A DNA stretch of 64,000 nt from Lentzea alba. Its GTDB lineage: Bacteria > Actinomycetota > Actinomycetes > Mycobacteriales > Pseudonocardiaceae. The translations under genes and the position numbers were made by a program. Positions 1-8,639 of this stretch are shown one piece after another. How positions within the stretch are numbered: position 1 is the first letter of the stretch; every line of letters starts with the position of its first letter. The stretch covers positions 558,001-622,000 of the forward strand of contig NZ_JAAMPJ010000004.1 in NCBI RefSeq assembly GCF_011067745.1, written 5' to 3'. The notes beneath the pieces are model-generated. The model was not told the origin of the DNA. It did not search any database and saw only the letters and a list, made by a program, of their open reading frames with translations.

Positions 1-1
1 C

Positions 2-196
2 ATGCGTGGGCTCGCGAAGGAGGGCCGCACGGTCTTCGTCTCCAGCCACCTGATGAGCGAGATGGCGCTGACCGCCGACCACGTCGTGATCGTCGCAAGA
101 GGACAGCTGGTCCAGGAGACGCCGATGGAGGCGTTGACGCGCAACGGTTCCCTGGAGGACGCCTACCTCGACCTCACCTCGGGGAGGGGACTGTGA
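2..196 (+). CDS. ABC transporter ATP-binding protein, C-terminal fragment
   Basis: This is the last part of an ABC transporter ATPase whose start lies before the window. The visible piece begins just before the H-loop: TVFVSSHLMSEM is the usual switch-histidine segment of drug- or bacitracin-type exporters (SSHxxxE), followed by the typical tail strand VVIVARGQLV. Walker A, the signature motif and Walker B are not in the window. The stop codon TGA overlaps the GTG of the following permease by four bases, so the two are co-translated as an exporter pair. The substrate cannot be read from this fragment. Confidence 0.85.
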   Translation: MRGLAKEGRTVFVSSHLMSEMALTADHVVIVARGQLVQETPMEALTRNGSLEDAYLDLTSGRGL

Positions 197-948
197 AGAA
201 CGCGCTCGCCGCGGAGTGGCTGAAGCTCCGGACCGTCCGCGCGCCGTGGGGTCTCGTCGCGACCATCGGCCTGATGGTGGCCGCGGGAGCGCTGTTGTCG
301 TGGCTGATCGTCCAGGACTACGACACATCGCCTGCCGCCGAACAGGCGAAGTTCGCCTCCGCCGACAGCAGCGTGGTGATCACGCCGGTCGTCCAGTTCC
401 TGGTCGCCGCGCTCGGCGCCCTGGTCGCGACCTCCGACCCGAGGCTGACCGCGCTGGCCGCCGTGCCGGACCGGAAACGCTTGCTGGCCGCCAAAACCGC
501 GCTCGTCGCCACCACGGCCGTGGTGCTCGGCGCCGCCGCGCTGGCGTTCAGCATCGGCACGAGCGTGCTGATCATGGGCGACCGGCCGCCGCCGATCGCT
601 CCCTGGGACGGGCTGGGCGACGTGCTCCCGTGGGCGGGTGCGGCGGTGCTGTCGATCCTGGTGACCGGGTTGGTCGGGCTCGGGATCGGTCTCGCGGTGC
701 GGTCGACGGCCGTGACGATCGTGGTGGTGGGCGTCCTGTTGTGGGGCTTGCCGGCGATCACGCCGATGCTGCCGGACCCCTGGAACATGGACGCTTCCGC
801 GGTGATGGTGCCGTACCTGGTCTGGGAGGTGGCCGGAATCGTGGACGACGCACCGCTGGGTCCGCCGGCCGCCGCCGGAACTTTGATCGTGTACGTATTG
901 GTGACTCTGGGTACCGGAACTGTGACTCTTCTGCGACGAGACGCTTGA
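193..948 (+). CDS. ABC-2 type transporter permease
   Basis: A 251-residue integral membrane protein with about six hydrophobic segments (roughly residues 19-41, 60-80, 95-125, 145-180, 180-195 and 225-245). It opens with the MKNALAAEWLKLRTVR cytoplasmic segment typical of ABC-2 permeases (AEWLKLRT). It would form the membrane half of the exporter whose ATPase ends just before it; the GTG start overlaps that gene's stop. ABC-2 pairs of this shape in actinomycetes often export drugs or peptides, or act with a neighbouring two-component system, but no substrate is evident. The histidine kinase/response regulator downstream (3.9-5.6 kb) may be unrelated, because several unlinked genes lie between. 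Confidence 0.85.
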   Translation: MKNALAAEWLKLRTVRAPWGLVATIGLMVAAGALLSWLIVQDYDTSPAAEQAKFASADSSVVITPVVQFLVAALGALVATSDPRLTALAAVPDRKRLLAAKTALVATTAVVLGAAALAFSIGTSVLIMGDRPPPIAPWDGLGDVLPWAGAAVLSILVTGLVGLGIGLAVRSTAVTIVVVGVLLWGLPAITPMLPDPWNMDASAVMVPYLVWEVAGIVDDAPLGPPAAAGTLIVYVLVTLGTGTVTLLRRDA

Positions 949-990
949 CGCACTCTTGGGGCGGCCTTAGGGTCATCTATACCTTTAATC

Positions 991-1006
991 GGTAAGGAAA
1001 CTTACC
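991..1006. promoter_or_regulatory. Inverted repeat upstream of the GH5 gene
   Basis: GGTAAG, four bases (GAAA), then CTTACC form a perfect 6-bp inverted repeat, about 40 bases before the secreted glucanase start. It sits in an AT-richer stretch than the surroundings (CTATACCTTTAATC just before it). It could be an operator for a sugar-responsive repressor or part of a promoter. Only the symmetry and position are visible; no regulator is identified. Confidence 0.4.
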
Positions 1007-1045
1007 TATCTAATCCGCCGCCTGCAGTCCGAGAGGAGACGCTGA

Positions 1046-2074
1046 ATGGCTTGGCAGAAGTCTGTGGTGGCACTCGCCGCGGCGGTCGTGCTCCCGTTGA
1101 CCGGTGTGATGGCGGGCAGTTCCGTCGCCGCCGCACCCGCGCTGCCAGTGGGCTCATCCGCGGCGGTCAACGGCCAGTTGAAGGTCTGCGGTGTGAAGCT
1201 GTGCAACCAGGCGGGCCAGCAGGTCCAGCTGCGGGGCATGAGCACGCACGGCATCCAGTGGTACTCCCAGTGCGTCAAGACCGCGTCCCTGGACGCGCTC
1301 GCGACCGACTGGAAGGCCGACGTGCTCCGCATCTCGATGTACATCCAGGAAGGTGGCTACGAGAGCAACCCTCGCAAGTTCACCGACATGGTGCACGGCT
1401 ACATCGAGGAGGCCACCAAGCGCGGCATGTACGCGCTGGTCGACTGGCACCAGCTCTCGCCGGGCGACCCGAACCACAACACCGCGCGCGCCAAGACCTT
1501 CTTCAAGGAGATCGCGCAGCGGCACAAGAACAAGACGAACATCATCTACGACATCGCCAACGAGCCGAACGGCGTGTCGTGGGCGAGGGTGAAGTCCTAC
1601 GCGGAGGCCGTCATCCCGACGATCCGCGCGGAGGACCCGGACAGCCTGGTGCTCGTGGGCACGCACGGCTGGTCGACGTTCGGCCTGTCCGACGGCAAGA
1701 ACATCAACGAGGTCAGCCAGAACAAGGTCAACGCCTCGAACCTGATGTACACGTTCCACTTCTACGCCAAGGACCACCGCGACAGCTACCTAAAGGCGCT
1801 GGACACGGTGTCGAACCAGGTGCCGGTGTTCGTCACCGAGTTCGGTTCGCAGGAGGCGTCGGGTGACGGCCCCAACGACTTCACCATGGCGAACAAGTTC
1901 ATCAGCCTGATGAACTCGAAGAAGATCTCCTGGACCAACTGGAACTTCTCCGACGACCACCGCACGGGCGCGGTGTTCAAGAGCGGTACCTGCTCCGGCA
2001 ACAGCTTCGCCGGTGAGGGTCCGCTGAAGGACGCCGGCAAGTGGGTGCGCAACCACATCAGGGCGAATCGTTAG
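1046..2074 (+). CDS. Secreted glycoside hydrolase family 5 (endo-beta-1,4-glucanase type)
   Basis: A 342-residue extracellular cellulase-like enzyme. Residues 1-30 are a signal peptide (MAWQK, hydrophobic core AVVLPLTGVMAG, cleavage near VAAA). The GH5 (beta/alpha)8 barrel follows, with QLRGMSTHGIQWY near residue 61. The acid/base glutamate is in IANEPNG (E173) and the nucleophile in VFVTEFGSQEA (E265). The length fits a single-domain GH5_2-type endoglucanase, and no cellulose-binding module is attached. The ATG is preceded by a good GAGAGGAG ribosome site. It stands alone between an ABC transporter and an aldo/keto reductase. The likely role is hydrolysis of beta-1,4-glucan in plant debris; the exact substrate is inferred from the family. 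Confidence 0.92.
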   Translation: MAWQKSVVALAAAVVLPLTGVMAGSSVAAAPALPVGSSAAVNGQLKVCGVKLCNQAGQQVQLRGMSTHGIQWYSQCVKTASLDALATDWKADVLRISMYIQEGGYESNPRKFTDMVHGYIEEATKRGMYALVDWHQLSPGDPNHNTARAKTFFKEIAQRHKNKTNIIYDIANEPNGVSWARVKSYAEAVIPTIRAEDPDSLVLVGTHGWSTFGLSDGKNINEVSQNKVNASNLMYTFHFYAKDHRDSYLKALDTVSNQVPVFVTEFGSQEASGDGPNDFTMANKFISLMNSKKISWTNWNFSDDHRTGAVFKSGTCSGNSFAGEGPLKDAGKWVRNHIRANR

Positions 2075-2150
2075 GTCCTGGCCTGATAGACCGACCCCGG
2101 CGGGTCACGTGAGCGGCGGTCCTGCGGGGCCGCCGTTTACCGTTGTCGGC

Positions 2151-3029
2151 ATGGCACAACTCGCGCTCGGTCTCGCGTCCCTCGGTCGTCCCGCCTACAT
2201 CAACCTCGGCCGCGAGAACGCGTTGCCTCGGGTGCGGGACGTCGAGTCGATGCGCGAGCAGTGCCATCGGGTCCTCGACACGGCGTACGAGCTGGGTGTT
2301 CGCTGGGTCGACGCGGCGCGCTCGTACGGGTTGTCCGAGGACTTCCTGTCGTCATGGCTGCCCGGTCACGACGACGTGACGATCTCCAGCAAGTGGGGCT
2401 ACGCCTACACCGCGGACTGGCGGCCCGACGCCGAGGTGCACGAGGTGAAGGAACACTCACTCGCGCGTTTCACCCAGCAGTGGCAGGAGACTTCGGCGTT
2501 GTTGCCGCGGGTGTCGCTGTATCAGGTGCACTCGCTGACCGCCGACAGCCCGCTGTTCTCCGACCGCGCGCTGCAGGACGCGATGGTCGCGATCGGTGTC
2601 TCGCTGGGCTTCTCCACGTCCGGTCCGCGGCAGGCCGACGCCATCCGCAAGGCACTGGAGCTCGGCATCTTCGGGTCCGTCCAGTCCACGTGGAACGTGC
2701 TGGAGACCTCGGCCGGTGAGGCGCTGCGGGAGGCGCACGACGCCGGCCTGCGCGTGATCATCAAGGAAGGCGTGGCCAACGGCCGCCTCGTCGTCGAGCC
2801 CCCGCAAGCGGTTGCGGCACAGGCGGAAGCGTTGGGCGTGGGACCGGACGCGGTCGCGCTGGCGGCGATCGCGCGGCAGCCGTGGGTCGACGTCGTGCTG
2901 TCCGGTGCGGCGAGCCCGGAGCAGCTCAGGTCCAATGTGGACGCGCTGCGGATCGACGTGGACCTGCCGGACCTCGCGGAGCCCGCCGAGCAGTACTGGA
3001 AAATCCGTGCCGGATTGAGCTGGAACTAG
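2151..3029 (+). CDS. Aldo/keto reductase
   Basis: A 292-residue NAD(P)H-dependent oxidoreductase of the AKR superfamily, a TIM barrel without a signal peptide. The catalytic tetrad can be read directly: D54 and Y59 in WVDAARSYG, K81 in SSKWGY, and H127 in YQVHSL. The C-terminal part PWVDVVLSGAASPEQLRSN matches the cofactor phosphate-binding end of the family. I chose the ATG at 2151, which starts MAQLALGLASLGRPAY, over an upstream in-frame GTG at 2109 because the family begins there. Substrate unknown; such enzymes reduce sugar aldehydes, steroids or quinones. The next gene begins 13 bases downstream, so the two may be co-transcribed. Confidence 0.88.
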   Translation: MAQLALGLASLGRPAYINLGRENALPRVRDVESMREQCHRVLDTAYELGVRWVDAARSYGLSEDFLSSWLPGHDDVTISSKWGYAYTADWRPDAEVHEVKEHSLARFTQQWQETSALLPRVSLYQVHSLTADSPLFSDRALQDAMVAIGVSLGFSTSGPRQADAIRKALELGIFGSVQSTWNVLETSAGEALREAHDAGLRVIIKEGVANGRLVVEPPQAVAAQAEALGVGPDAVALAAIARQPWVDVVLSGAASPEQLRSNVDALRIDVDLPDLAEPAEQYWKIRAGLSWN

Positions 3030-3042
3030 TTACCGTGACGCC

Positions 3043-3378
3043 GTGAGTGATCAACCTGTCGAGGCCTTCGAACCCCCTTACTACGTGGCTGTGTTCTCCA
3101 CGGTGCGAACCGAGGAGCAGGCCGGCTACCCCGAGACCAACGCGCGCATGGAGGAGATCGTGCGGGACATCCCCGGCTTCCTGGGGATGGACCACGCGCA
3201 GAATCCCGGCGGACTGGGCATCTCCGTCGCGTACTTCCGCGACGCCGAATCGCTCACGCAGTGGCGGACCCACACCGAACACCGCGCGGCGCAACAGCGC
3301 GGGCGGGAGCAGTGGTACGAGAGCTACACGCTGCACGTCGGGAAGGTGGAGCGCAGCCACAGCTTCAAGCGGGCGTAG
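3043..3378 (+). CDS. Antibiotic biosynthesis monooxygenase (ABM) family protein
   Basis: A 111-residue dimeric alpha/beta (ferredoxin-like) protein. The pattern PPYYVAVFSTVRT, a helix with MEEIVRDIPGFLGMDHA, then GISVAYFRDAESLTQWRTHTEH is characteristic of the ABM fold, with the conserved W in the last helix and H in the strand/turn. Members include quinone-forming monooxygenases, heme-degrading enzymes and many small proteins of unknown role. No cofactor-binding residues specific to one subfamily stand out. The GTG start lies 13 bases after the aldo/keto reductase stop, suggesting co-transcription. Confidence 0.75.
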   Translation: MSDQPVEAFEPPYYVAVFSTVRTEEQAGYPETNARMEEIVRDIPGFLGMDHAQNPGGLGISVAYFRDAESLTQWRTHTEHRAAQQRGREQWYESYTLHVGKVERSHSFKRA

Positions 3379-3463
3379 TTCGTCCGGGTTCTGACAGATG
3401 TCACGGTGAAGCCGTGCGGAACATCGCTACCAGCACAAACGCCGCGCGATCAGCATTGTCGGC

Positions 3464-3874
3464 ATGACAAAGCCGACAGTGACCGACCCCGACGCCCGCG
3501 AGAAGCTGCACATCGCCAAGATGCTGCTCGGCGGCTACGCGGTCGTGAGCGTGCTGACCCTGCTGGCGATCGTGGTGTTCAGCGGCAACCCCGACATCGT
3601 CACCGACGCGGTGTGGATCCGCGGCTCGATCCTCGTGGTGGCCTCGCTGGTCACGTTTGCCCTGGGGGCGTCCATGGCCGGCGGGTCGCGCGGCAGCTAC
3701 CGCCGGGTGCGGATCATCGCGCCGGCCCAGGTGGTCGCGATTGGGGTGATCGAGTCCGTCCCCGGCTCCTTCCCGGTCTGGTTCAAGATCGCGAACGGCG
3801 TGTGCGGCGCGCTGCTGATGATCGTCGTCCTGCTGACGTTCGCTCGCAGCGTGCGCGCCGCCTTCGCGTCCTAA
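3464..3874 (+). CDS. Hypothetical four-helix membrane protein
   Basis: A 136-residue protein with four predicted membrane segments (about residues 22-42, 52-71, 82-97 and 108-128) and short charged loops. I do not recognise the family. The start at ATG 3464 gives MTKPTVTDPDAREKLHIAK, a hydrophilic N-terminus preceding the first helix. It ends 13 bases before the sensor kinase GTG, on the same strand, so it is probably the first gene of the two-component operon and might modulate the kinase or be an output of the same promoter; that is inference from position only. Confidence 0.7.
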   Translation: MTKPTVTDPDAREKLHIAKMLLGGYAVVSVLTLLAIVVFSGNPDIVTDAVWIRGSILVVASLVTFALGASMAGGSRGSYRRVRIIAPAQVVAIGVIESVPGSFPVWFKIANGVCGALLMIVVLLTFARSVRAAFAS

Positions 3875-3887
3875 TACGGTTCTCGAC

Positions 3888-4955
3888 GTGGACGAACCGC
3901 GCGGCGTGGACGAGCGGCGCCGGCTGCTGCTCTCCCTGGGCATGCTCTGTTACCCGTTCCTGGCGGCCGCGGGCGTCAACCAGTACGCGCACGGCGCCGG
4001 GCTCGTTTCGGGTTATCTGCTGCTGGTGGCCGTCTCCGTCTGCTACCTGGGCATCGTGGTGGCCGCGATGCGGTCGGCGTGGCGGGTCCACTGGTGGCTG
4101 GTGGCGCTGATGACGGTGCTGGTCCTGCTGCTCGCGCCGCTGGCGCACGAGAACGTGCTGATCCTCGCCGCGGTGATCGTGCCTTGCGCGGCGGCGCGGG
4201 TCGGTGCCCGGACGGCGGCGGTTCTCGTGGTGCTGGGCGCCGCGGTGTGCGTGGTGGTGCCGATGACCGTGCCCGGCTGGAGCACGGGCGGGAGCTGGTA
4301 CTACGCGGTGGCCGTGGTGTTCACGACGCTGCTGGTGCTCGCCTTCAGCCGCACCGCCACGGCCAACCAGCAGTTGCGCGAGGCCAGGGCGGAGGTGGCC
4401 AGGCTGGCGTCGGAGGCCGAGCGCAACCGGATCGCCCGTGACCTGCACGACCTGCTCGGCCACTCGCTCACCGCGATCACCGTGAAGAGCGCTCTGGCCA
4501 GGAAGCTCGACCCGGCCGCGGCGCGCGCCGAGATGGAGTCGGTGGAGCAACTGGCCCGGCAGGCGCTGTCCGACGTGCGGGCCGCGGTGTCCGGGTACCA
4601 GGACGTGACGCTAGCCGGTGAACTCGCCAGGAGTCGCGAGCTGCTGCGGGCGGCAGGGGTCGCCGCCGACCTGCCCACCGCCTGCGACGTGGTGCCGGCG
4701 CAGCGCCGGGAACTGTTCGGCTGGGTCGTCCGCGAAGGGGTGACGAACGTGGTGCGGCACGCTCGGGCCGGGCGGTGCACGGTGGAGCTCACCGCTTCCA
4801 CCGTGGAGGTGAGCGACGACGGGGTGGGCGGTCCCGTCGGTGCCGGGTCCGGTTTGGACGGACTGCGAGCGAGGGTGTCGGACGTTGGGGGAGTGTTGAC
4901 CGCGGGGCCGGCGGGGCCTCGCGGGTGGTTGTTGCGTGTGGAGGTGGCGGCATGA
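3888..4955 (+). CDS. Two-component sensor histidine kinase (HisKA_3/DesK-NarX type)
   Basis: A 355-residue membrane sensor kinase. Residues about 12-155 hold four to six hydrophobic segments without a large extracellular domain, so it probably senses a signal in or at the membrane. A short coiled coil (TANQQLREARAEVARLASEAERN) leads into the dimerisation/phosphoacceptor region, with H187 in IARDLHDLLGHSLT. The HATPase_c domain follows, with REGVTNVVRHA as the N box and DDGVGG as the G1 box; the G2 region is GSGLDGLRARV. The TGA stop overlaps the ATG of the response regulator (ATGA), a typical coupled pair. The stimulus is unknown. Confidence 0.9.
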   Translation: MDEPRGVDERRRLLLSLGMLCYPFLAAAGVNQYAHGAGLVSGYLLLVAVSVCYLGIVVAAMRSAWRVHWWLVALMTVLVLLLAPLAHENVLILAAVIVPCAAARVGARTAAVLVVLGAAVCVVVPMTVPGWSTGGSWYYAVAVVFTTLLVLAFSRTATANQQLREARAEVARLASEAERNRIARDLHDLLGHSLTAITVKSALARKLDPAAARAEMESVEQLARQALSDVRAAVSGYQDVTLAGELARSRELLRAAGVAADLPTACDVVPAQRRELFGWVVREGVTNVVRHARAGRCTVELTASTVEVSDDGVGGPVGAGSGLDGLRARVSDVGGVLTAGPAGPRGWLLRVEVAA

Positions 4956-5560
4956 CGATCCGGTTGCTGCTCGCCGACGACCAGGAGCTGATCCGGCAGG
5001 CGCTCGGCGTCCTGCTCGACCTCGAACCGGACTTCGAGGTGGTGGCCTCGGTCGGCCGCGGCGACGAGGTCACGGCCGCGGCGCTGGAGCACCGTCCGGA
5101 CGTCGCGCTGCTCGACATCGACATGCCTGGGCTGGACGGGCTCGCGGCCGCCGCCGTGCTCACCGCGCAGGTGCCCGGCTGTCGTGTGGTCGTCCTGACC
5201 ACCTTCGGCCGCACCGGTTACCTGCGCCGGGCGATGGAGGCGGGCGCCGTCGGGTTCGTCGTGAAGGACGCGCCCGCCGCCGTGCTCGCCGACGCCATCC
5301 GGCGGGTGGCGGCCGGTGAGCGCGTGGTGGATCCGGCACTGGCCGCGGCGACGCTGGCGGCGGGCGAGTCGCCGCTCACCGCCCGCGAACGCGACGTGCT
5401 CATCGCCGCCCGCTCCAGCGCCACCGTCGCCGAGATCGCGGCCCGGCTGTACCTCGCCGAGGGCACCGTGCGGAACTACCTGTCCGGCGCGACCACCAAG
5501 ACCGGCACCCGCAACCGGATCGAGGCCCTGCGGGTGGCGGACGAGCGCGGCTGGCTCTAG
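4952..5560 (+). CDS. NarL/FixJ-family response regulator
   Basis: A 202-residue two-domain regulator. The receiver domain (residues 1-120) has the acidic pair in LLADDQ (D9, D10), the phosphoacceptor D55 in LLDIDMPG, the conserved T in VVLTTFGR and K in FVVKDAP. The C-terminal LuxR-type helix-turn-helix (from about residue 140) has LTARERDVL and VAEIAARLYLAEGTVRNYLS. It starts inside the kinase stop codon and is its obvious partner. Its target promoters are not identified; the ABC exporter at the window start and the FtsX permease at 6.2 kb are candidates by proximity only. Confidence 0.92.
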   Translation: MTIRLLLADDQELIRQALGVLLDLEPDFEVVASVGRGDEVTAAALEHRPDVALLDIDMPGLDGLAAAAVLTAQVPGCRVVVLTTFGRTGYLRRAMEAGAVGFVVKDAPAAVLADAIRRVAAGERVVDPALAAATLAAGESPLTARERDVLIAARSSATVAEIAARLYLAEGTVRNYLSGATTKTGTRNRIEALRVADERGWL

Positions 5561-6066
5561 GAACCGGTGCGGCGCAACCACTCCCGGCCGATCGCGCGGC
5601 CGTCCGGCACCAGCGGCCAGCCCGGGTCGTCGATCTTGCCGCGCAGCTCGTCCAGGCCCATCCACCCACCCCAGGCGACCTCCTCGGGCTGGTGGGTGAA
5701 CGGGCCGTCGGAACGCGTCTCGTAGACCCACGCGTGATAGCGCGTCTGCTCGTCGACGTAGGTGGTCTGGAAGAGGAAGGTCAAAGGCGAGTCGACCCCC
5801 AGCTCCTCCTCGAGCTCGCGCCGGGCCGCGGTGTCGGGCGTCTCGCCCGCGTCGATCACGCCGCCGGCCGTGTAGTCGTAGAGGCCCGGGAAGATGTCCT
5901 TGGTGTCGGTGCGGCGGTGCACGTAGATCCGTTCGCCGTCGACCGAGTGCACCAGAGTGAGGACGCAACCGTGCCAGAGGTTCTCGGCGCGCATGCGTTC
6001 CCGCGACACCGTGCCGATCACGTTCGCGTCCTCGTCGTACAGATTGATCATGCTGAGGTGGATCAT
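5557..6066 (-). CDS. NUDIX hydrolase (isopentenyl-isomerase-like branch)
   Basis: A 169-residue NUDIX protein. The NUDIX box is complete: GGVIDAGETPDTAARRELEEELG (about residues 68-90, pattern GX5EX7REUXEEXGU), so it should bind a divalent metal and cleave a nucleoside-diphosphate-linked substrate. The N-terminal IYVHRRTDTKDIFPGLYDYTAGG is the form seen in the YfcD/Idi-like group. The start could be ATG 6066 or, 15 bases in, MINLYDE at 6051. It converges on the response regulator with a four-base stop overlap. Substrate unknown. Confidence 0.88.
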   Translation of the reverse strand: MIHLSMINLYDEDANVIGTVSRERMRAENLWHGCVLTLVHSVDGERIYVHRRTDTKDIFPGLYDYTAGGVIDAGETPDTAARRELEEELGVDSPLTFLFQTTYVDEQTRYHAWVYETRSDGPFTHQPEEVAWGGWMGLDELRGKIDDPGWPLVPDGRAIGREWLRRTGS

Positions 6067-6173
6067 CCTGGGATCCTCCTGTAGTCGTACGCGAGCTTGC
6101 TACCCCAGTCCGACGCCCGCTGATCGTCTTCCTTCCTACCTTCGTGAACGTCAGACGTCACCGAGGAGGATTC

Positions 6174-8567
6174 GTGTCCACTTCCCTGCGGCTCGGCGTC
6201 GCCGAGTTCCGCGCCCGGCCGGGCCGCGCGCTGCTGCCCGGCGTCGCGCTCGTGGTCGGCGTGGCCTGCCTGCTGGCCGCCCTGGTGCTGAGCGACGCGC
6301 TCTCCAGGTCGGTCGACGAGGGCGCGCCGGTCACCCCGTCCGCGGTGGGCCACGTGGTGAACGTCCGACCCTCGGAGTACGGCGTCGACACCGTCGAGGC
6401 GACCCGCCCGAAGCTCGACGCCGCGTTGCTCACCAAGCTCTCCGCGATCGGCCGCGCGGTGCCGGTCCAGGAGGTCCGCGCGGACCTCCTGGACGACAAC
6501 GGACGGGCCGGGGAGCACCGGGCCGAGGTGCACGTCCAACAGCCCGACCTGGCGCGCTGGCCGCTGGCCGAGGGCAAGCCGCCCGCCGCGGACAACGAGG
6601 TCGCCGTCGACAAGATCACCGCGTACGAACGCGACCTGAAGCCCGGCGACAAGATCAAGCTCGCTGCCGCGGACGGCAAGCCGGTCGACGTCACGGTCAG
6701 CGGCGTCATGAAGAAGGGCGGGATGGACTCGCGGCCGATCCTGGTCGCCGGTCCCGAACTCGCGAAGAAGCTCGATCCGCAGCCGGAGACCCTGGCGATC
6801 TGGGTGATCGGCGGGTCGCGGGACGCCGTCGCGAGCGCCGCCGGGGCGTCGTTCGTCGTGTTCGACCCGGATCCGGACGCCAACAAGATCGGCAACGACC
6901 TGACCTTCATCCTGCTGCCGTTCAGCGTGCTCGCGCTGGCCACGGCGGTGTTCGTCGCGGCGGCCACGTTCCGTGCGGTCTACGCGCAACGTCAGCGTCA
7001 GACGGCGTTGCTGCGGTGCATTGGTGCTCAGCGCGGGCCGTTGGTGCGCAGGAGCCTGTTCGAGGCGTTCGTGACGGGTTCGCTGGCGGGTGTCGGCGGT
7101 GCGTTGCTGGGCGGGCCGATGGCGTGGCTGCTGGCCAGGACGTTCGACCTCACCGGCATCTCCGCGCTGTTCGGCGCGGTGCAGCTGAGTCCGGACCTGT
7201 TGCCGTCGCTCGGGTACGTGATCCTCGGAGTTGTTGTTGCCGCGCTGTTGAGCGTCGTGGCCGCTGTCCGGCCCGCGATCAACGCTGCGCGTGTGTCCCC
7301 GTTGGCTGCTCTTCGTGACGCGGACAACGAGGTTCCCCCTCGGTCCGTGCGGCGTCTGCGGCTGGTGTTCGGTCTGCTGTTCACCGGTGGCGCGGCGCTG
7401 CTCGCGATGCTGGCCATCGCGGCCAAGGGCACGTCCGCTGCCCCGATCTCGGTCACGTTCTCCGCGATCGCCGCGGTGACGGGCCTGTTCTGGATCCTCG
7501 GCCCGGTCACCGTGCCGTTCATCGCGCGGCTGTTCGGCAAGATCGGCGGCACGCAATGGAAGCTCGCCGGCGCCGAGGTGCGCAGGATGCCGCAGCGGTC
7601 GGCGTCGGTGGCGCTGCCGTTGCTGCTGGCCAGTTCGATGGTGACGTTCTTCCTGGTCGTGCTGGGCAGCGCGCAGGAGATGACCTACGCGTACGCCAAC
7701 GAGCAGCGCCCGGACGCCACCGTGGTGGACGCCGGGGGACGGCCGCTGCCGGACGTTCCCGCACGGCCCGAGGTCGACGCCAGCGTCGTGCTGCACCAGG
7801 CCGAGAACGGGGCCGGCGTCGATCCCGAGCAGTTCAAGACCTGGCTCAAGGCGCAGAACGTGTCCGGGGCCGACCAGTTCGTCGCCGGGACCGCGATCGT
7901 GCCGGAGCACTGGTCGGACCGGCCGTTCGCCGAGAACGACGGCAAGCAGTACGAGGTCGTGGGCACCGTTCCCGGCACCCTCACCGGCTACACGCCGATC
8001 TTCGGCGGCCTGACCTCCGGCCCCGCCGAGAAGGTGCTGGTCGCGTTGAAGCCGGGGGTGGATCCGGCGCAGTTCCGGGCGAACCTGCAGGCAGCGCTGC
8101 CGAACAACCCGACCGTGATCGTGCAGACGGACGCCGACGAGCGGGCCGAGGCGGACCGGTACATGCACCTCGGCACCGTGCTGATGATGGTGCTGCTCGG
8201 GTTGTCCGTGGCGGTCGCCGTGACCGGCATCGGCACCGCGCTGACGATCTCGGTGCAGGAACGCCGCAAGGAGCTCGCACTCAGGCGCGCCTTGGGCGTC
8301 ACTCAAGGCGGACTGCAGGGCGGAGTCATCGCTGAAGCGATCATGTTGGCGCTGGTCGGCGTGATCGGTGGCGGAGTGCTCGGGTTCGGGTACGCCGAAA
8401 TCGCGATTCTCTCGACCGGCATCGACATGTCACTGCCCGGCTTGTCGGTGGTGTTGCCGCTGGTCATCGGCGCGGCGGCGGTGGTGGTCCTGGCCGTGGT
8501 GGCCGCGTTCGGGCCTTCGCGCGGGGCTTCGCGCATTCGCCCGGCGGCGGGACTGGCGTCCGGGTGA
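6174..8567 (+). CDS. FtsX-type ABC transporter permease (MacB/LolC-like), no adjacent ATPase
   Basis: A 797-residue permease with two FtsX modules. Residues 1-45 carry the first membrane helix, followed by an extracytoplasmic domain to about residue 245. A three-helix bundle (ILLPFSVLALATAVFVAAATF and following) comes next, then a second helix/extracytoplasmic/three-helix unit ending near RPAAGLASG. FtsX signatures are RQRQTALLRCIGAQRGPLVR and ERRKELALRRALGVTQGGL. I set the start at GTG 6174 because GAGGAGGA lies 4-10 bases before it; an upstream GTG at 6144 lacks a site. Such permeases need a LolD-like ATPase, and none flanks this gene. It is divergent from the NUDIX gene and followed by a strong hairpin. 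Confidence 0.88.
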   Translation: MSTSLRLGVAEFRARPGRALLPGVALVVGVACLLAALVLSDALSRSVDEGAPVTPSAVGHVVNVRPSEYGVDTVEATRPKLDAALLTKLSAIGRAVPVQEVRADLLDDNGRAGEHRAEVHVQQPDLARWPLAEGKPPAADNEVAVDKITAYERDLKPGDKIKLAAADGKPVDVTVSGVMKKGGMDSRPILVAGPELAKKLDPQPETLAIWVIGGSRDAVASAAGASFVVFDPDPDANKIGNDLTFILLPFSVLALATAVFVAAATFRAVYAQRQRQTALLRCIGAQRGPLVRRSLFEAFVTGSLAGVGGALLGGPMAWLLARTFDLTGISALFGAVQLSPDLLPSLGYVILGVVVAALLSVVAAVRPAINAARVSPLAALRDADNEVPPRSVRRLRLVFGLLFTGGAALLAMLAIAAKGTSAAPISVTFSAIAAVTGLFWILGPVTVPFIARLFGKIGGTQWKLAGAEVRRMPQRSASVALPLLLASSMVTFFLVVLGSAQEMTYAYANEQRPDATVVDAGGRPLPDVPARPEVDASVVLHQAENGAGVDPEQFKTWLKAQNVSGADQFVAGTAIVPEHWSDRPFAENDGKQYEVVGTVPGTLTGYTPIFGGLTSGPAEKVLVALKPGVDPAQFRANLQAALPNNPTVIVQTDADERAEADRYMHLGTVLMMVLLGLSVAVAVTGIGTALTISVQERRKELALRRALGVTQGGLQGGVIAEAIMLALVGVIGGGVLGFGYAEIAILSTGIDMSLPGLSVVLPLVIGAAAVVVLAVVAAFGPSRGASRIRPAAGLASG

Positions 8568-8572
8568 ATAGG

Positions 8573-8605
8573 GTGAGGGGAGCTTCAACGCGAAGCTCCC
8601 CTCAC
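8573..8605 (+). terminator. Strong hairpin terminator after the FtsX permease
   Basis: A perfect 14-bp inverted repeat, GTGAGGGGAGCTTC (8573-8586) and its complement GAAGCTCCCCTCAC (8592-8605), with a five-base loop. It begins six bases after the permease stop and precedes dop. No T tract follows, as is common for actinobacterial terminators. It should separate the permease transcript from the proteasome operon. Confidence 0.8.
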
Positions 8606-8639
8606 GCTGTTGCCGGGGTCAGGTCATAAGGTGTTGCGT

